From Candidatus Poseidonia alphae (GTDB lineage Archaea > Thermoplasmatota > Poseidoniia > Poseidoniales > Poseidoniaceae): a stretch of DNA of 14,495 bases. Numbering within the stretch: position 1 is the first letter of the stretch; each line of letters opens with the position of its first letter. The stretch lies in NCBI GenBank assembly GCA_002505405.1, contig DAVD01000037.1, positions 64,247-78,741 of the forward strand, given 5' to 3'. The position numbers and the translations under genes are program-made. The notes beneath the pieces were generated by a model. It did no database searches, was not told where the DNA came from, and saw only the letters and a list, made by a program, of their open reading frames with translations. Positions 1-7,676 of the stretch are shown here, piece after piece.

Positions 1-1845
1 GGTGAATGGGGCAATTCAACCAAACCCGCAGGTGGCTGTCTTGACTCAGACGGAGACTCATGGAGCGATAACATCGATGCCTTTCCTCTCGAGCCCACCC
101 AATGGACTGACCTTGATGGGGACGGTTTCGGGGACCAAGTCAATGGATTCCAGGGAGACGTATGTCCTGCTGAAGTGGGTGTACTTGATGGAACTGCAGG
201 CATAGGATGCCGATTTATAGATTCCTCAGACCAAGACATTGATGGTGTCATCAACCAAGATGATGATTGCCCCGAAACGCCATCGGGTCAGCCTGTGAAT
301 GCACAAGGCTGTGCAGAATCCCAACTTGATGATGACAACGACGGAGTCACCAATGATGTTGACCTCTGTGCAGATACCGCCGCAAGTGCAACCGTCGACA
401 GTGATGGCTGCAGTGAACTCCAACGAGAGTCGGATTCCGATGGTGATGGGCTTAACGACCCTGAGGATTCCTGCCCGGGAACCCCTATTGGAGCATCCAT
501 TGATGCAAATGGATGTTCGGAAGAACAGCGGGATTCTGACGGTGATGGAATCTCTGACCTTGACGATGTTTGCGACGATACGCCACTTGGCTTCCCGATC
601 CTTGAAAATGGATGTACCGATGAAGATGCGCTGGATACAGACTTGGATGGTGACGGTTATTCGGGTGCCTACAGTTACAATATCGATGCCGAAACTGGAC
701 TTCGGTACGATGAACAGGGAGATGCTTATCCCACGGATGGCACGCAATGGTTTGACCGAGACGGCGACGGCTACGGCGATAACAATTCAGGTACCAATGG
801 AGATGATTGCCCTGAGGAAAAAGGGACTTCGTTTATTGATTACCTCGGATGCGCTGATGATGGCGACGGGTGGCGAGATGAATTTGAACCAGCCAATCTA
901 CGAAACGATTCTACCCAGTGGCAGGATACTGATTTCGATGGATACGGCGATAACTGGGGTGACCCTTCTTGGAATTCGACACGCAACCCTACCTGGCCGG
1001 GGGTTTTCATTGAAGGTGCGACCAATGCGGACTTGTGTCCAAAGACACTGTATCAATTGAAAGACCAAGTTGACAGCGATGGATGCCATCTCACCGAACG
1101 AGATTCAGACGGGGACGGTGTCTTTGATAACGAAGACATCTGTGTTGATGAACCCAAAGGCTCTGATGGCTATTCAGACGGCTGCCCCTATGTACCGCTC
1201 TCAAACGGCGATGGTGATGATGGATTGTTGGGAATGAGCGGAGGGACGCTGATGATTGCTCTTTCTGGAATCGGTGTGCTGGTGATTGTCGTCTTCCTCG
1301 TTGTTCTTCGTGCTTCAAATCGAGAGGATGAGGACGATGAAGACGAGGATGATTACGATGACTTCATGGATGACGATGACGATGAAGACGTGTTCAAGTC
1401 ACTGGACCGCAAATCTACCGTAGCGTCTTCAAGTACGGCTGCTGTTGGTCCTTCCCGCACGAAGCAAACCGAACGAAAGGGACCTACATCTTCTCCAAAG
1501 CAACGTTCAACACCACCGCAACAGAAGGCGTCTTCAGGGCCACCCGGACGTTCGCCACCTTCCCGTGGACCTCCAGGTGCGAAGAAGGAAGTTCAGAAAG
1601 TCGCTAAGAAAAAGTCTGTTCCGGCTCAAGATGAACCATCTGCAAAAGTTCGAAAAGCAAAAATCAGCGTTGATTTAAGCATCTTTGAAGACTGGCAGAC
1701 CGACGATCGTGAATCGGCTGTTGACTGGGTGGTTGAGGCATCTGGGGATGGTGAACTTGAGCGGACTATACTCATGCAACTTCAAGAAACAGGGTGGTCT
1801 GCTGAACAGTCCCGAGCCATTTTCAATCTTGCACGAAATCGATGA
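1..1845 (+). CDS. Calcium-binding repeat surface protein with one membrane anchor and a cytoplasmic tail (5' end missing)
   Basis: The reading frame is open from base 1, so this is the last 614 residues of a longer protein and its N-terminus lies outside the window. The GTG at 175 is internal, because repeat motifs such as DLDGDGFGD (residues 37-45) lie before it. Residues 1 to about 410 are Asp/Gly/Cys-rich units of the thrombospondin type 3 kind, DxDxDG followed by D.CP and GC. Two styles alternate: canonical ones (DSDGDG, D.CPGTP) and a variant with TQW before the acidic loop. In this family such loops bind calcium and form stiff extracellular stalks. Residues 416-437 are hydrophobic (about 1246-1311) and form the only membrane segment seen. 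A strongly acidic run (441-463), then a Ser/Pro/Lys-rich linker, follow and should be cytoplasmic. The last 60 residues form a small, probably helical domain of unknown role. The ligand and partner are unknown. Confidence 0.85.
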   Translation, partial: GEWGNSTKPAGGCLDSDGDSWSDNIDAFPLEPTQWTDLDGDGFGDQVNGFQGDVCPAEVGVLDGTAGIGCRFIDSSDQDIDGVINQDDDCPETPSGQPVNAQGCAESQLDDDNDGVTNDVDLCADTAASATVDSDGCSELQRESDSDGDGLNDPEDSCPGTPIGASIDANGCSEEQRDSDGDGISDLDDVCDDTPLGFPILENGCTDEDALDTDLDGDGYSGAYSYNIDAETGLRYDEQGDAYPTDGTQWFDRDGDGYGDNNSGTNGDDCPEEKGTSFIDYLGCADDGDGWRDEFEPANLRNDSTQWQDTDFDGYGDNWGDPSWNSTRNPTWPGVFIEGATNADLCPKTLYQLKDQVDSDGCHLTERDSDGDGVFDNEDICVDEPKGSDGYSDGCPYVPLSNGDGDDGLLGMSGGTLMIALSGIGVLVIVVFLVVLRASNREDEDDEDEDDYDDFMDDDDDEDVFKSLDRKSTVASSSTAAVGPSRTKQTERKGPTSSPKQRSTPPQQKASSGPPGRSPPSRGPPGAKKEVQKVAKKKSVPAQDEPSAKVRKAKISVDLSIFEDWQTDDRESAVDWVVEASGDGELERTILMQLQETGWSAEQSRAIFNLARNR

Positions 1846-1878
1846 GGTAACCTTGGTAAGATATCAACATCCGTGAGG

Positions 1879-1921
1879 TCTTAAATGCAGGACCGAAGTC
1901 GCAACGGTAGGGAGGGGTAAA
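1879..1921 (+). promoter_or_regulatory. Possible TATA-like element and ribosome binding site before the EF-hand/zinc-ribbon gene
   Basis: TCTTAAATG at 1879-1887 is AT-rich in an otherwise mixed region and lies about 39 bases before the ATG at 1922, which would give a short leader. GGGAGGGG ends 4 bases before the ATG and is a strong purine-rich Shine-Dalgarno-like site that supports that start. The TATA call rests on position and composition only. Confidence 0.35.
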
Positions 1922-3427
1922 ATGGCTGACGACACAAGTTCTTCGAATCAACAAACCATAGAAGTTGATGATGCCGCGGCTTACTTTGGAGCCACGACTT
2001 CTTCGGACATGCTCCATACCCTCATGTCAATGCCTCGAGAACAAGCAATGGCTCAGTTCTTTGACATCCTCTCGGATATCGTTCTTAGCCCTGGTGACTT
2101 TGATTTTGAAGCAGCCAGCGAGCGTATGCAATGCGAGGGCGGTGAAATCTACTACCTCGTCGCAGGCCACCTTGGGTTGATGAGCATGCCCGATCCGCTA
2201 TTGGATGCACTGGGCCTTCCAAATTCAGCAGGAGAGACCATGGGGGCTCGCCTCGCATCAATTGCACCAGAGCAAGAAGGGCCTCTAACTCAACTTGCCG
2301 ACCCTATGCGGATGATGAAAATCTTTGCAGTCGCGCATCAAACCGGCCAAGCAAATGAACTCATGAAGTACATGAATACACTTCAAGGCCACTTGAATTC
2401 CATAGAACAATCGGTCGAAATACTGGTCAATATCAACAAGGAATTGGATGCAGCGCTTGATGTAAGTGGTCACGTACTTCCCATGCCATCCCTTGCAAGT
2501 GGATCTGCTGCACCAGCGGAAGTAACCCTGCCGGCGCCCTCACTTCCAGTCGCATCAACTCCGAAGACCGTCGTTCCGCTACCAAGCATTGAAACGCCAT
2601 CGGTACCGGTTCCATCAACTACCATTTCTGAACCCAGTGATGCCCCTACTGCTGTTCCACTTCCGAGTAAATCGGTTCAACTGCCCGTGATTGAGGCGGA
2701 ATCCGTACCTGAGGAAACGGTGGTGAACGTTGAAAGTGAAAAACAAGTGGCTCGAGCGACCCAAAATGCATTTGCTGGAGCGTTTGATATCGGAATCGGA
2801 AGTGAAGAGCAAACACCTCCAGTTGCAGAACCACAGGCTGAAGAAACGATTCCTTCAACAGTGCCTATTTTACAAGAAGAACCTCCTCAAGAGGAACCCG
2901 AGGAAGAAGAATTCGTTAGTGCGGCAGAGCATTTCATCGCTGCAGATGAGGACAGCAGCGGGGCATTATCTGTTGAAGAACTCGCATCAGCCACCGGGGC
3001 AACCATCAAAGAGGCCACCGAATTACACGCAGAGGCAGATACGGACGGAGATGGGGTTGTTACGCTTTCAGAATTTATTTCATCTCCGGCGGGCGATCGT
3101 TCGGCAGCACTGCCGAAACCCGTAGCTCCAGTTCGAAAACCGTTGGGTGGCGGGCAACAACAAGCAGCTCAGGCCCCTCAACCCGTGACACAGCGACCCC
3201 CTCCTCTCCCTCAGCAACCTCAGCAACCACAGCAAAATTGGCAGCAACAACCTCAGCAACCCCAGCAAAATTGGCAACAACAACCTCAGCCAGGATGGCC
3301 TCAACCACAGGCACCGGTGGTTCAACCAACCATTCGTTCTGGCGTACACTGTAGAAATTGCGGTATTGGTTTGGACCCATATTGGCGTTTTTGCCCGGTT
3401 TGTGGCCAGCAAAATATGGGCTATTGA
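1922..3427 (+). CDS. EF-hand and zinc-ribbon protein with Pro/Gln-rich linker
   Basis: This 501-residue protein has no signal peptide or membrane segment that I can see and is probably cytoplasmic. Residues 1 to about 180 form a Met-rich, helical N-terminal part that I do not recognise; the stretch around 125-175 could be a coiled coil. Residues about 190-320 are Pro/Ser/Val-rich and then Glu-rich, probably disordered. Two consecutive 12-residue EF-hand loops follow at 342-353 (DEDSSGALSVEE) and 373-384 (DTDGDGVVTLSE), spaced as in a paired EF-hand. A Pro/Gln low-complexity linker (about 400-465) leads to a C-terminal zinc ribbon with CRNC at 477-480 and CPVC at 491-494. The start is supported by a strong Shine-Dalgarno-like site. 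It lies 76 bases after the calcium-repeat surface gene, on the same strand. The function is unknown; calcium and zinc binding are inferred from the motifs. It ends 2 bases before the stop of the opposite-strand gene. Confidence 0.9.
   Translation: MADDTSSSNQQTIEVDDAAAYFGATTSSDMLHTLMSMPREQAMAQFFDILSDIVLSPGDFDFEAASERMQCEGGEIYYLVAGHLGLMSMPDPLLDALGLPNSAGETMGARLASIAPEQEGPLTQLADPMRMMKIFAVAHQTGQANELMKYMNTLQGHLNSIEQSVEILVNINKELDAALDVSGHVLPMPSLASGSAAPAEVTLPAPSLPVASTPKTVVPLPSIETPSVPVPSTTISEPSDAPTAVPLPSKSVQLPVIEAESVPEETVVNVESEKQVARATQNAFAGAFDIGIGSEEQTPPVAEPQAEETIPSTVPILQEEPPQEEPEEEEFVSAAEHFIAADEDSSGALSVEELASATGATIKEATELHAEADTDGDGVVTLSEFISSPAGDRSAALPKPVAPVRKPLGGGQQQAAQAPQPVTQRPPPLPQQPQQPQQNWQQQPQQPQQNWQQQPQPGWPQPQAPVVQPTIRSGVHCRNCGIGLDPYWRFCPVCGQQNMGY
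3219..3298 (+). repeat. 33-base in-frame tandem repeat coding a Gln/Pro/Trp linker
   Basis: Two near-identical 33-base copies (3219-3251 and 3252-3284) differ at only a couple of positions and are followed by a partial third copy from 3285. Each codes 11 residues with Gln, Pro, Asn and one Trp (QNWQQQPQQPQ register). The repeat sits in the linker before the zinc ribbon, and its unit length is a multiple of three, so copy number could vary without breaking the frame. Confidence 0.8.
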
Positions 3428-3429
3428 CC

Positions 3430-4590
3430 TTATTTGAGCAGGAATTGCCCTTCTTTGACCAATTCTGTTTCATCCAGCCAAATGCTTGGTGAGTTCATGA
3501 CACCTGAAACGTGAATCCCAACAGCAGAAGCACCACCAAGCGTCGTATTGTCTCCAATTGAGAAGTAAGCTGTCCCCAACCGCTTTTCATCTTCGAGAAC
3601 ACTTCCAATGAGTCTCGCTTCTGGATTCATGCCAAAGCCAAATTCTGCGACCGTCCAAACATTCTCTTGTTCTTTGCTTCGTAATCGTTTGGCTGCTTCT
3701 CCAAAGGCTTGCCGAATTTGAGCAGCGGCAGTTCCTCCTTTGACATCAACGACCAATCCATCCTCAATCTGCAGAACAATAGGCTCGTCAACCAAGGCTG
3801 AATCCCAGGACCCATCAATCACAATTGTTCCGTTCATGGTTCCTTCTCTCGGAAGGGTAAAAATTTTCCCAGCGGGGAGATTTGTCAACATTCTTGGTCG
3901 ATTGCAAATTCCATTATCGTCCAATTTCCATTCTCTCCAATTGACTTCAAAGGTGACATTGGTCCCTGCTTCGGACTTTACATTAACAATACGTTTACGC
4001 CTCAGAACAGGAGCCATTTCTCCCATGTTTTTCTTAATCAATGCAAAGTCCGCAGACATTCCACCGCTGGTGAACATTTCATTGGTCATTCCGGGCATGG
4101 TCGCTACTCGAGCACCGTCTTTGATCGCTTGGCGTACAGCTCTTGTGTGGGTTAGGGAATATCGAGTCGGAGCGATCACTACCTGTTGTTGCCGCATTAA
4201 ATTGACAACCGGGGCAGGTGGCTCTTCTCCGTGGTGGCGCCCTTTTGGCATCACAACCAGCAATACCCTGTCCGAGCGCTTGCTCGCAGCATTGTGCAAT
4301 GCTTGTCCAATACCTGTTGTTGTGGAGTCGCATACAATGAGGATATTTTCTCCACGGCGCAAATCCATGCAAATATCAACGACGGTAACAGCACTTTTTT
4401 CCATCAATTCATCCATTTTATCTTCCGATTCGTCTTCCTCAACTTCAACCGGTTGAAGGGCTTCGGGTGGTGCTGGTTGACTATCATCAAGTGCGATAAT
4501 CTCGCTTTCATTGATGGCTTCATCCAAGTCAGGATCTTCGGAAGTTTTGGGAATCCCGTCCTTACCTTTTCGCCGGAAAGGGGACACCAT
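3430..4590 (-). CDS. M29-like aminopeptidase homologue, several metal ligands apparently lost
   Basis: This 386-residue protein matches the shape of the M29 (thermophilic metalloprotease, AmpS/AmpT-like) family. It has an N-terminal alpha/beta part with a nucleotide-domain-like ILIVCD strand (83-88) and a C-terminal metal-site region with NLPAG (237-241), AEFGFGMNP (315-323), GDNTTLGG (346-353) and GIH (358-360). Active relatives hydrolyse N-terminal residues using a two-metal centre. As I recall the family, Glu follows NLPAG, but here it is K242. His should precede the IGDN strand, but here it is Y342. The second histidine motif is HxD, but here it is H360-V-S362. E316 and H360 remain. It may therefore be inactive as a peptidase or bind something else. 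Residues 1-62 are an unusual acidic, probably disordered extension; a later start at M59 is possible. No clear Shine-Dalgarno site precedes the ATG. It is convergent with the upstream-strand gene, with a 2-base gap. Confidence 0.75.
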   Translation of the reverse strand: MVSPFRRKGKDGIPKTSEDPDLDEAINESEIIALDDSQPAPPEALQPVEVEEDESEDKMDELMEKSAVTVVDICMDLRRGENILIVCDSTTTGIGQALHNAASKRSDRVLLVVMPKGRHHGEEPPAPVVNLMRQQQVVIAPTRYSLTHTRAVRQAIKDGARVATMPGMTNEMFTSGGMSADFALIKKNMGEMAPVLRRKRIVNVKSEAGTNVTFEVNWREWKLDDNGICNRPRMLTNLPAGKIFTLPREGTMNGTIVIDGSWDSALVDEPIVLQIEDGLVVDVKGGTAAAQIRQAFGEAAKRLRSKEQENVWTVAEFGFGMNPEARLIGSVLEDEKRLGTAYFSIGDNTTLGGASAVGIHVSGVMNSPSIWLDETELVKEGQFLLK

Positions 4591-4675
4591 GACAAGCGTA
4601 GAATTCTATTCTTCTTCAATGTGTGGTTTGTTCTTTAGGCTGAAGAGAATTTCATCTTCGTTCAATTTGAAGGGA

Positions 4676-4689
4676 GTGTTCAAGAACAC
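4676..4689. promoter_or_regulatory. Inverted repeat GTGTTC-AA-GAACAC before the M32 gene
   Basis: A perfect 6-base inverted repeat with a 2-base spacer lies 18 bases before the carboxypeptidase ATG, within the 117-base divergent region 4591-4707. It could be extended by GG/CC pairs around one bulged A. It may be an operator for one or both genes, or a leader hairpin on the plus-strand transcript. No convincing TATA box was found in the rest of the gap. Confidence 0.35.
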
Positions 4690-4707
4690 CCGAGAATTCG
4701 TAATGCC

Positions 4708-6207
4708 ATGCAAGCCTATGATGACTTCTTACTTCGCGTTCAAGACATCCATAGATTCAGTTCTTTACAGGGCCATCTTGGTTGGGACCAAGAGGTACTG
4801 ATGCCTCCAAAGGGCGGCGAATCCCGTGGCGAAATCCTTGCATGGTTGGCAGGGAAGCGGCATGAACTTCTTACCGAACCCGAAATGGGCTCCTTGCTCT
4901 TACGTCTGGAGTCTGAAGAACTGGATGTTGACCAATCTGCTAACGTCCGAGAAATGCGTCGGGCGTACGACCAAGCAGTGAAACTCCCAAAGGAATTTGT
5001 TGAGGCGTTTGCTAAGGCACGCTCCGCATCTCTTGTTGCATGGCAGGAAGCGAGAGCGGCTTCTGACTTCTCAATGTTCAAAGAAACGCTCGAAGCGTTG
5101 ATTGAAATGACACGAACAAAGATCGCTTATCTCGGCGTAACAAGTACACCTTATGACGTGCTGTTGGACGAGTATGAGGTTGGAATGACCGTTGCCGATT
5201 ACGACCCCCTTTTCCAAGGCCTCAAGGAACGCTTGGTGCCTTTGCTTCAATCGATTACCAATGCACAGCAACATCAGACCGCTCCTCAACTCCCCGATCG
5301 TCTCCGGTTTTCGATTCCAGCCCAAGAAAGGTTCTGCGAGGCCATATCTTCTCGCATGGGCTTTGATTTTGAAGCGGGGCGTATGGATTCTTCGACCCAT
5401 CCATTCTCAGCAGGGCTATGGCCTGGTGACACGCGCTTCACAACACGATTTGATGACAAAGACCCTTTTTCCTGCTTGTATGCCGTGATGCATGAAACGG
5501 GCCATGCACTTTACGAGCAAGGTCTTGACCACACTCACCGCTTCACTCCACGTGGTGCAGCAGTTTCGTTGGGTGTTCACGAATCCCAAAGCCGTTTCTG
5601 GGAAAATCAAATTGGACGTACGGCCGCATTCTGGGATGTTGCCTTGCCGCTCTTTTATGAGGAGTTTCCCGAAGCCCCTCAATGGGATTCACAAACAATG
5701 AATCGGATTGCTAACAAGGTCGAAAAAGGCTTTGTGCGGGTTGAAGCAGATGAAGTCACTTACAACCTACATGTGATGCTTCGTTATGAGATTGAAAAGA
5801 AATTATTCAATGGTGACCTTTCGGTTGAAGACCTGCCTCAGGCTTGGAATACAATGTTCAGCGAGTGGTTCGGAGTTGAAGTTCCTGAAGACCGACTCGG
5901 ATGCCTTCAGGACATTCACTGGTCGATGGGGGCGTTTGGGTACTTCCCGACCTACACCCTTGGTAACCTCTACGCAGCGCAACTCCTGGAAGCAATGCGC
6001 CGTGACCTCGGCGACATTGATGCGATGATTTCCTCTGGTGATTGGAGTCCGATGTTGGATTGGCTACGGCCTAGGATTCATGAGCGTGGTAGTCAGGTGA
6101 CTCCGAGTAAACTGATTGAGGATGCTACCGGAAGAGCCCCTACGCCCGAACCTTTCCTCAATTACCTCGAACAAAAATACCGAGCACTGTATCAACTTGA
6201 TGAGTGA
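4708..6207 (+). CDS. M32 family metallocarboxypeptidase (carboxypeptidase Taq type)
   Basis: This 499-residue zinc-dependent carboxypeptidase should remove C-terminal residues from peptides in the cytoplasm; no signal peptide or membrane segment is visible. The full set of M32 signatures is present: HPF at 231-233, DTRFT at 241-245, the zinc site HETGH at 262-266 (H262, H266, catalytic E263), and HES at 291-293 with E292 as third ligand. These are followed by VRVEADEVTY, and near the C-terminus by a GYFPTY...GNLYAAQ block. The length agrees with the family's usual 490-510 residues, so the gene looks intact. The only in-frame ATG after the stop at 4636-4638 that keeps the conserved N-terminus (LGWDQEVLMPP at 24-34) is at 4708. 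It is divergent from the M29-like gene, suggesting shared control of two peptidase-family genes, and its stop touches the stop of dihydroorotase on the other strand. Confidence 0.97.
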   Translation: MQAYDDFLLRVQDIHRFSSLQGHLGWDQEVLMPPKGGESRGEILAWLAGKRHELLTEPEMGSLLLRLESEELDVDQSANVREMRRAYDQAVKLPKEFVEAFAKARSASLVAWQEARAASDFSMFKETLEALIEMTRTKIAYLGVTSTPYDVLLDEYEVGMTVADYDPLFQGLKERLVPLLQSITNAQQHQTAPQLPDRLRFSIPAQERFCEAISSRMGFDFEAGRMDSSTHPFSAGLWPGDTRFTTRFDDKDPFSCLYAVMHETGHALYEQGLDHTHRFTPRGAAVSLGVHESQSRFWENQIGRTAAFWDVALPLFYEEFPEAPQWDSQTMNRIANKVEKGFVRVEADEVTYNLHVMLRYEIEKKLFNGDLSVEDLPQAWNTMFSEWFGVEVPEDRLGCLQDIHWSMGAFGYFPTYTLGNLYAAQLLEAMRRDLGDIDAMISSGDWSPMLDWLRPRIHERGSQVTPSKLIEDATGRAPTPEPFLNYLEQKYRALYQLDE

Positions 6208-7617
6208 TTATTCCCAAGGAGTCATGATGATTGCTTCACCCACTTCACCGGGTTCAACCAAGATTTTTCCTTTCTGTCCAGTTGCTGTCGTTCGTTCAAA
6301 CACTGGAACCCCTGCAACAACCGTCACTTGAGCCCATCCAACAAGGGCATGACCTCTAAAGGGACTCCAGCCAACCCGACTCCACGAATTTTTGTCTTCG
6401 ACAACCGCTTCATTCACCATATCAACAAGGACGACATCTCCGTCGTTTCCTTCTTCTAAGAGACCCTTTCCTGACATGTTGTAACAATCTGCTACATTCG
6501 TTGACATCCAACGTACAACGTCTTCAATGGAGCATTTACCATCCTTTGCGTGGGTGAGCATGACAGCGAGTGAGGTATCAACGCCAGGCATTCCGCTTGG
6601 AGCCTTTGGAAAGCCGAGATCCTTGGCTTCCAATGTGTGGGGTGCATGGTCGGTTGCGATGCATTGAATGGTACCTTTTTGCATGTGATTCCAGAGCAGT
6701 TCACGGTCCTTCTTGTAACGAATGGGAGGATTCATTTTCAGCCGAGTCCCTTCTCGCTTCACATCGTCTTCGTCAAACGTCAAGTGTTGAGGTAGCGTTT
6801 CGGTTGTGATGATCGCTCCAGAACTTTCGGCTTGACTTGGAAGCGTTGTTTTGCCCTCAAGCCAGTCAGCTTCCAAGCCACTTGTCAGGTGAAGAACGTG
6901 CAAGCGATGCCCGGTTGATTCGGCCAGTTCAACAGCGAGTTTTGTGGCTAATAGGGCGGTGACATCATCCCTCCATTCTGCATGTGCAGCGATATCGGTT
7001 CGTGATTTGAATTCCTCAAATCGCTCGATAAGTCGTTGTTCATCCTCGGCATGCACGGCGATGAGTCCCGCGGTATTTTCAAAAATAGTTTCCAAGGCCT
7101 TTCGTTCGTTAACCAAGAGCGTACCCGTCGAAGACCCCATGAAGACCTTGATGCCACAAATCCCGGGAATCGCAATCGGCGCATCTGGTGTTCCCACCGC
7201 TTCTTGAAGGTCAGCAACGTTTTCTGGAGTTGCTCCAATGAAAAAGCCATAATTGTTCACGCACTTTTGGGATGCAGTGCCCAACTTCATGTTCATTCCG
7301 TCCATCGTCGTAATGGACGGTTTGTTGTTGGGCATGTCAAGGAATGATGTCACACCACCGCTAACGGCTGCGGCTGACCCAGAACCCAAATCTTCCTTTT
7401 CCGGTTGGCCAGGGTCGCGGAAATGACATTGAGGGTCAATCATTCCCGGGAGGAGGTGGAGGCCTTCTGCATCCACCAACAGTTCATCTTCGTGTGGGAT
7501 TAGGGAACCTGTGGGGTCAATGGTTTCAATGACTCCAGTTTTTATCCTCAAATCCCCAATAATGGTTTGGCCTGGGAGGACCATCGTCGCCCCGCGAATT
7601 AGCATATTGCCCCTCAT
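6208..7617 (-). CDS. pyrC: Dihydroorotase (type I), pyrimidine synthesis
   Basis: This 469-residue amidohydrolase cyclises carbamoyl aspartate to dihydroorotate, the third step of UMP synthesis, in the cytoplasm. Visible signatures are DPQCHFRDPG (61-70), a lysine in GIKVFM (K157, the expected carbamylated metal bridge), VHAED around H189, LHVLHLTSG with H240 and H243, and ATDHAPH with D323. PSGMPGVDTSL then follows, in the place where dihydroorotases carry PSG(I/M)PG. The first histidine of the usual HxH is Q63. I recall this QxH form in other dihydroorotases (for example DDQVHFREPG in Bacteroidetes), so I do not take it as inactivation. Two starts are possible: ATG at 7617 (GGAG 7 bases upstream) or ATG at 7605 (GAGGGG 4 bases upstream). 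It is the last gene of the minus-strand cluster behind mogA. Other pyr genes are not in the window. Confidence 0.93.
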   Translation of the reverse strand: MRGNMLIRGATMVLPGQTIIGDLRIKTGVIETIDPTGSLIPHEDELLVDAEGLHLLPGMIDPQCHFRDPGQPEKEDLGSGSAAAVSGGVTSFLDMPNNKPSITTMDGMNMKLGTASQKCVNNYGFFIGATPENVADLQEAVGTPDAPIAIPGICGIKVFMGSSTGTLLVNERKALETIFENTAGLIAVHAEDEQRLIERFEEFKSRTDIAAHAEWRDDVTALLATKLAVELAESTGHRLHVLHLTSGLEADWLEGKTTLPSQAESSGAIITTETLPQHLTFDEDDVKREGTRLKMNPPIRYKKDRELLWNHMQKGTIQCIATDHAPHTLEAKDLGFPKAPSGMPGVDTSLAVMLTHAKDGKCSIEDVVRWMSTNVADCYNMSGKGLLEEGNDGDVVLVDMVNEAVVEDKNSWSRVGWSPFRGHALVGWAQVTVVAGVPVFERTTATGQKGKILVEPGEVGEAIIMTPWE

Positions 7618-7619
7618 GT

Positions 7620-7676
7620 TCAGTCTCCAATCGGTGCTAATGCGGCCAGCACATCAATATCGCGCTGGGGCGCCAT
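7620..7676 (-). CDS. Possible 18-codon ORF between mogA and pyrC
   Basis: On the minus strand the mogA stop overlaps an ATG (TGATG), which opens an 18-codon ORF, MAPQRDIDVLAALAPIGD. Its stop lies 2 bases before the pyrC ATG. The tidy fit on both sides could mean translational coupling or a leader-type peptide. It could equally be chance in a 58-base gap. No similarity is recognised. Confidence 0.2.
   Translation of the reverse strand: MAPQRDIDVLAALAPIGD

Noticed and set aside
226..1060. Long open frames in other phases over the calcium-repeat gene (minus 226-747, plus 299-1060)
   Set aside because: They arise because the repeated GAT/GAC codons of the real gene avoid stops in other frames. 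Their translations are low-complexity Ile/Val- or Met/Thr-rich with no domain.
3740..4456. 238-residue open frame on the plus strand
   Set aside because: It lies opposite the M29-like gene, whose translation shows clear family motifs; the plus-strand translation has none.
7405..7440. Reading the Gln63 dihydroorotase as an inactive paralogue
   Set aside because: The lysine, the other histidines, the active-site aspartate and the product-loop motifs are all intact, and QxH forms are known to me from other dihydroorotases.
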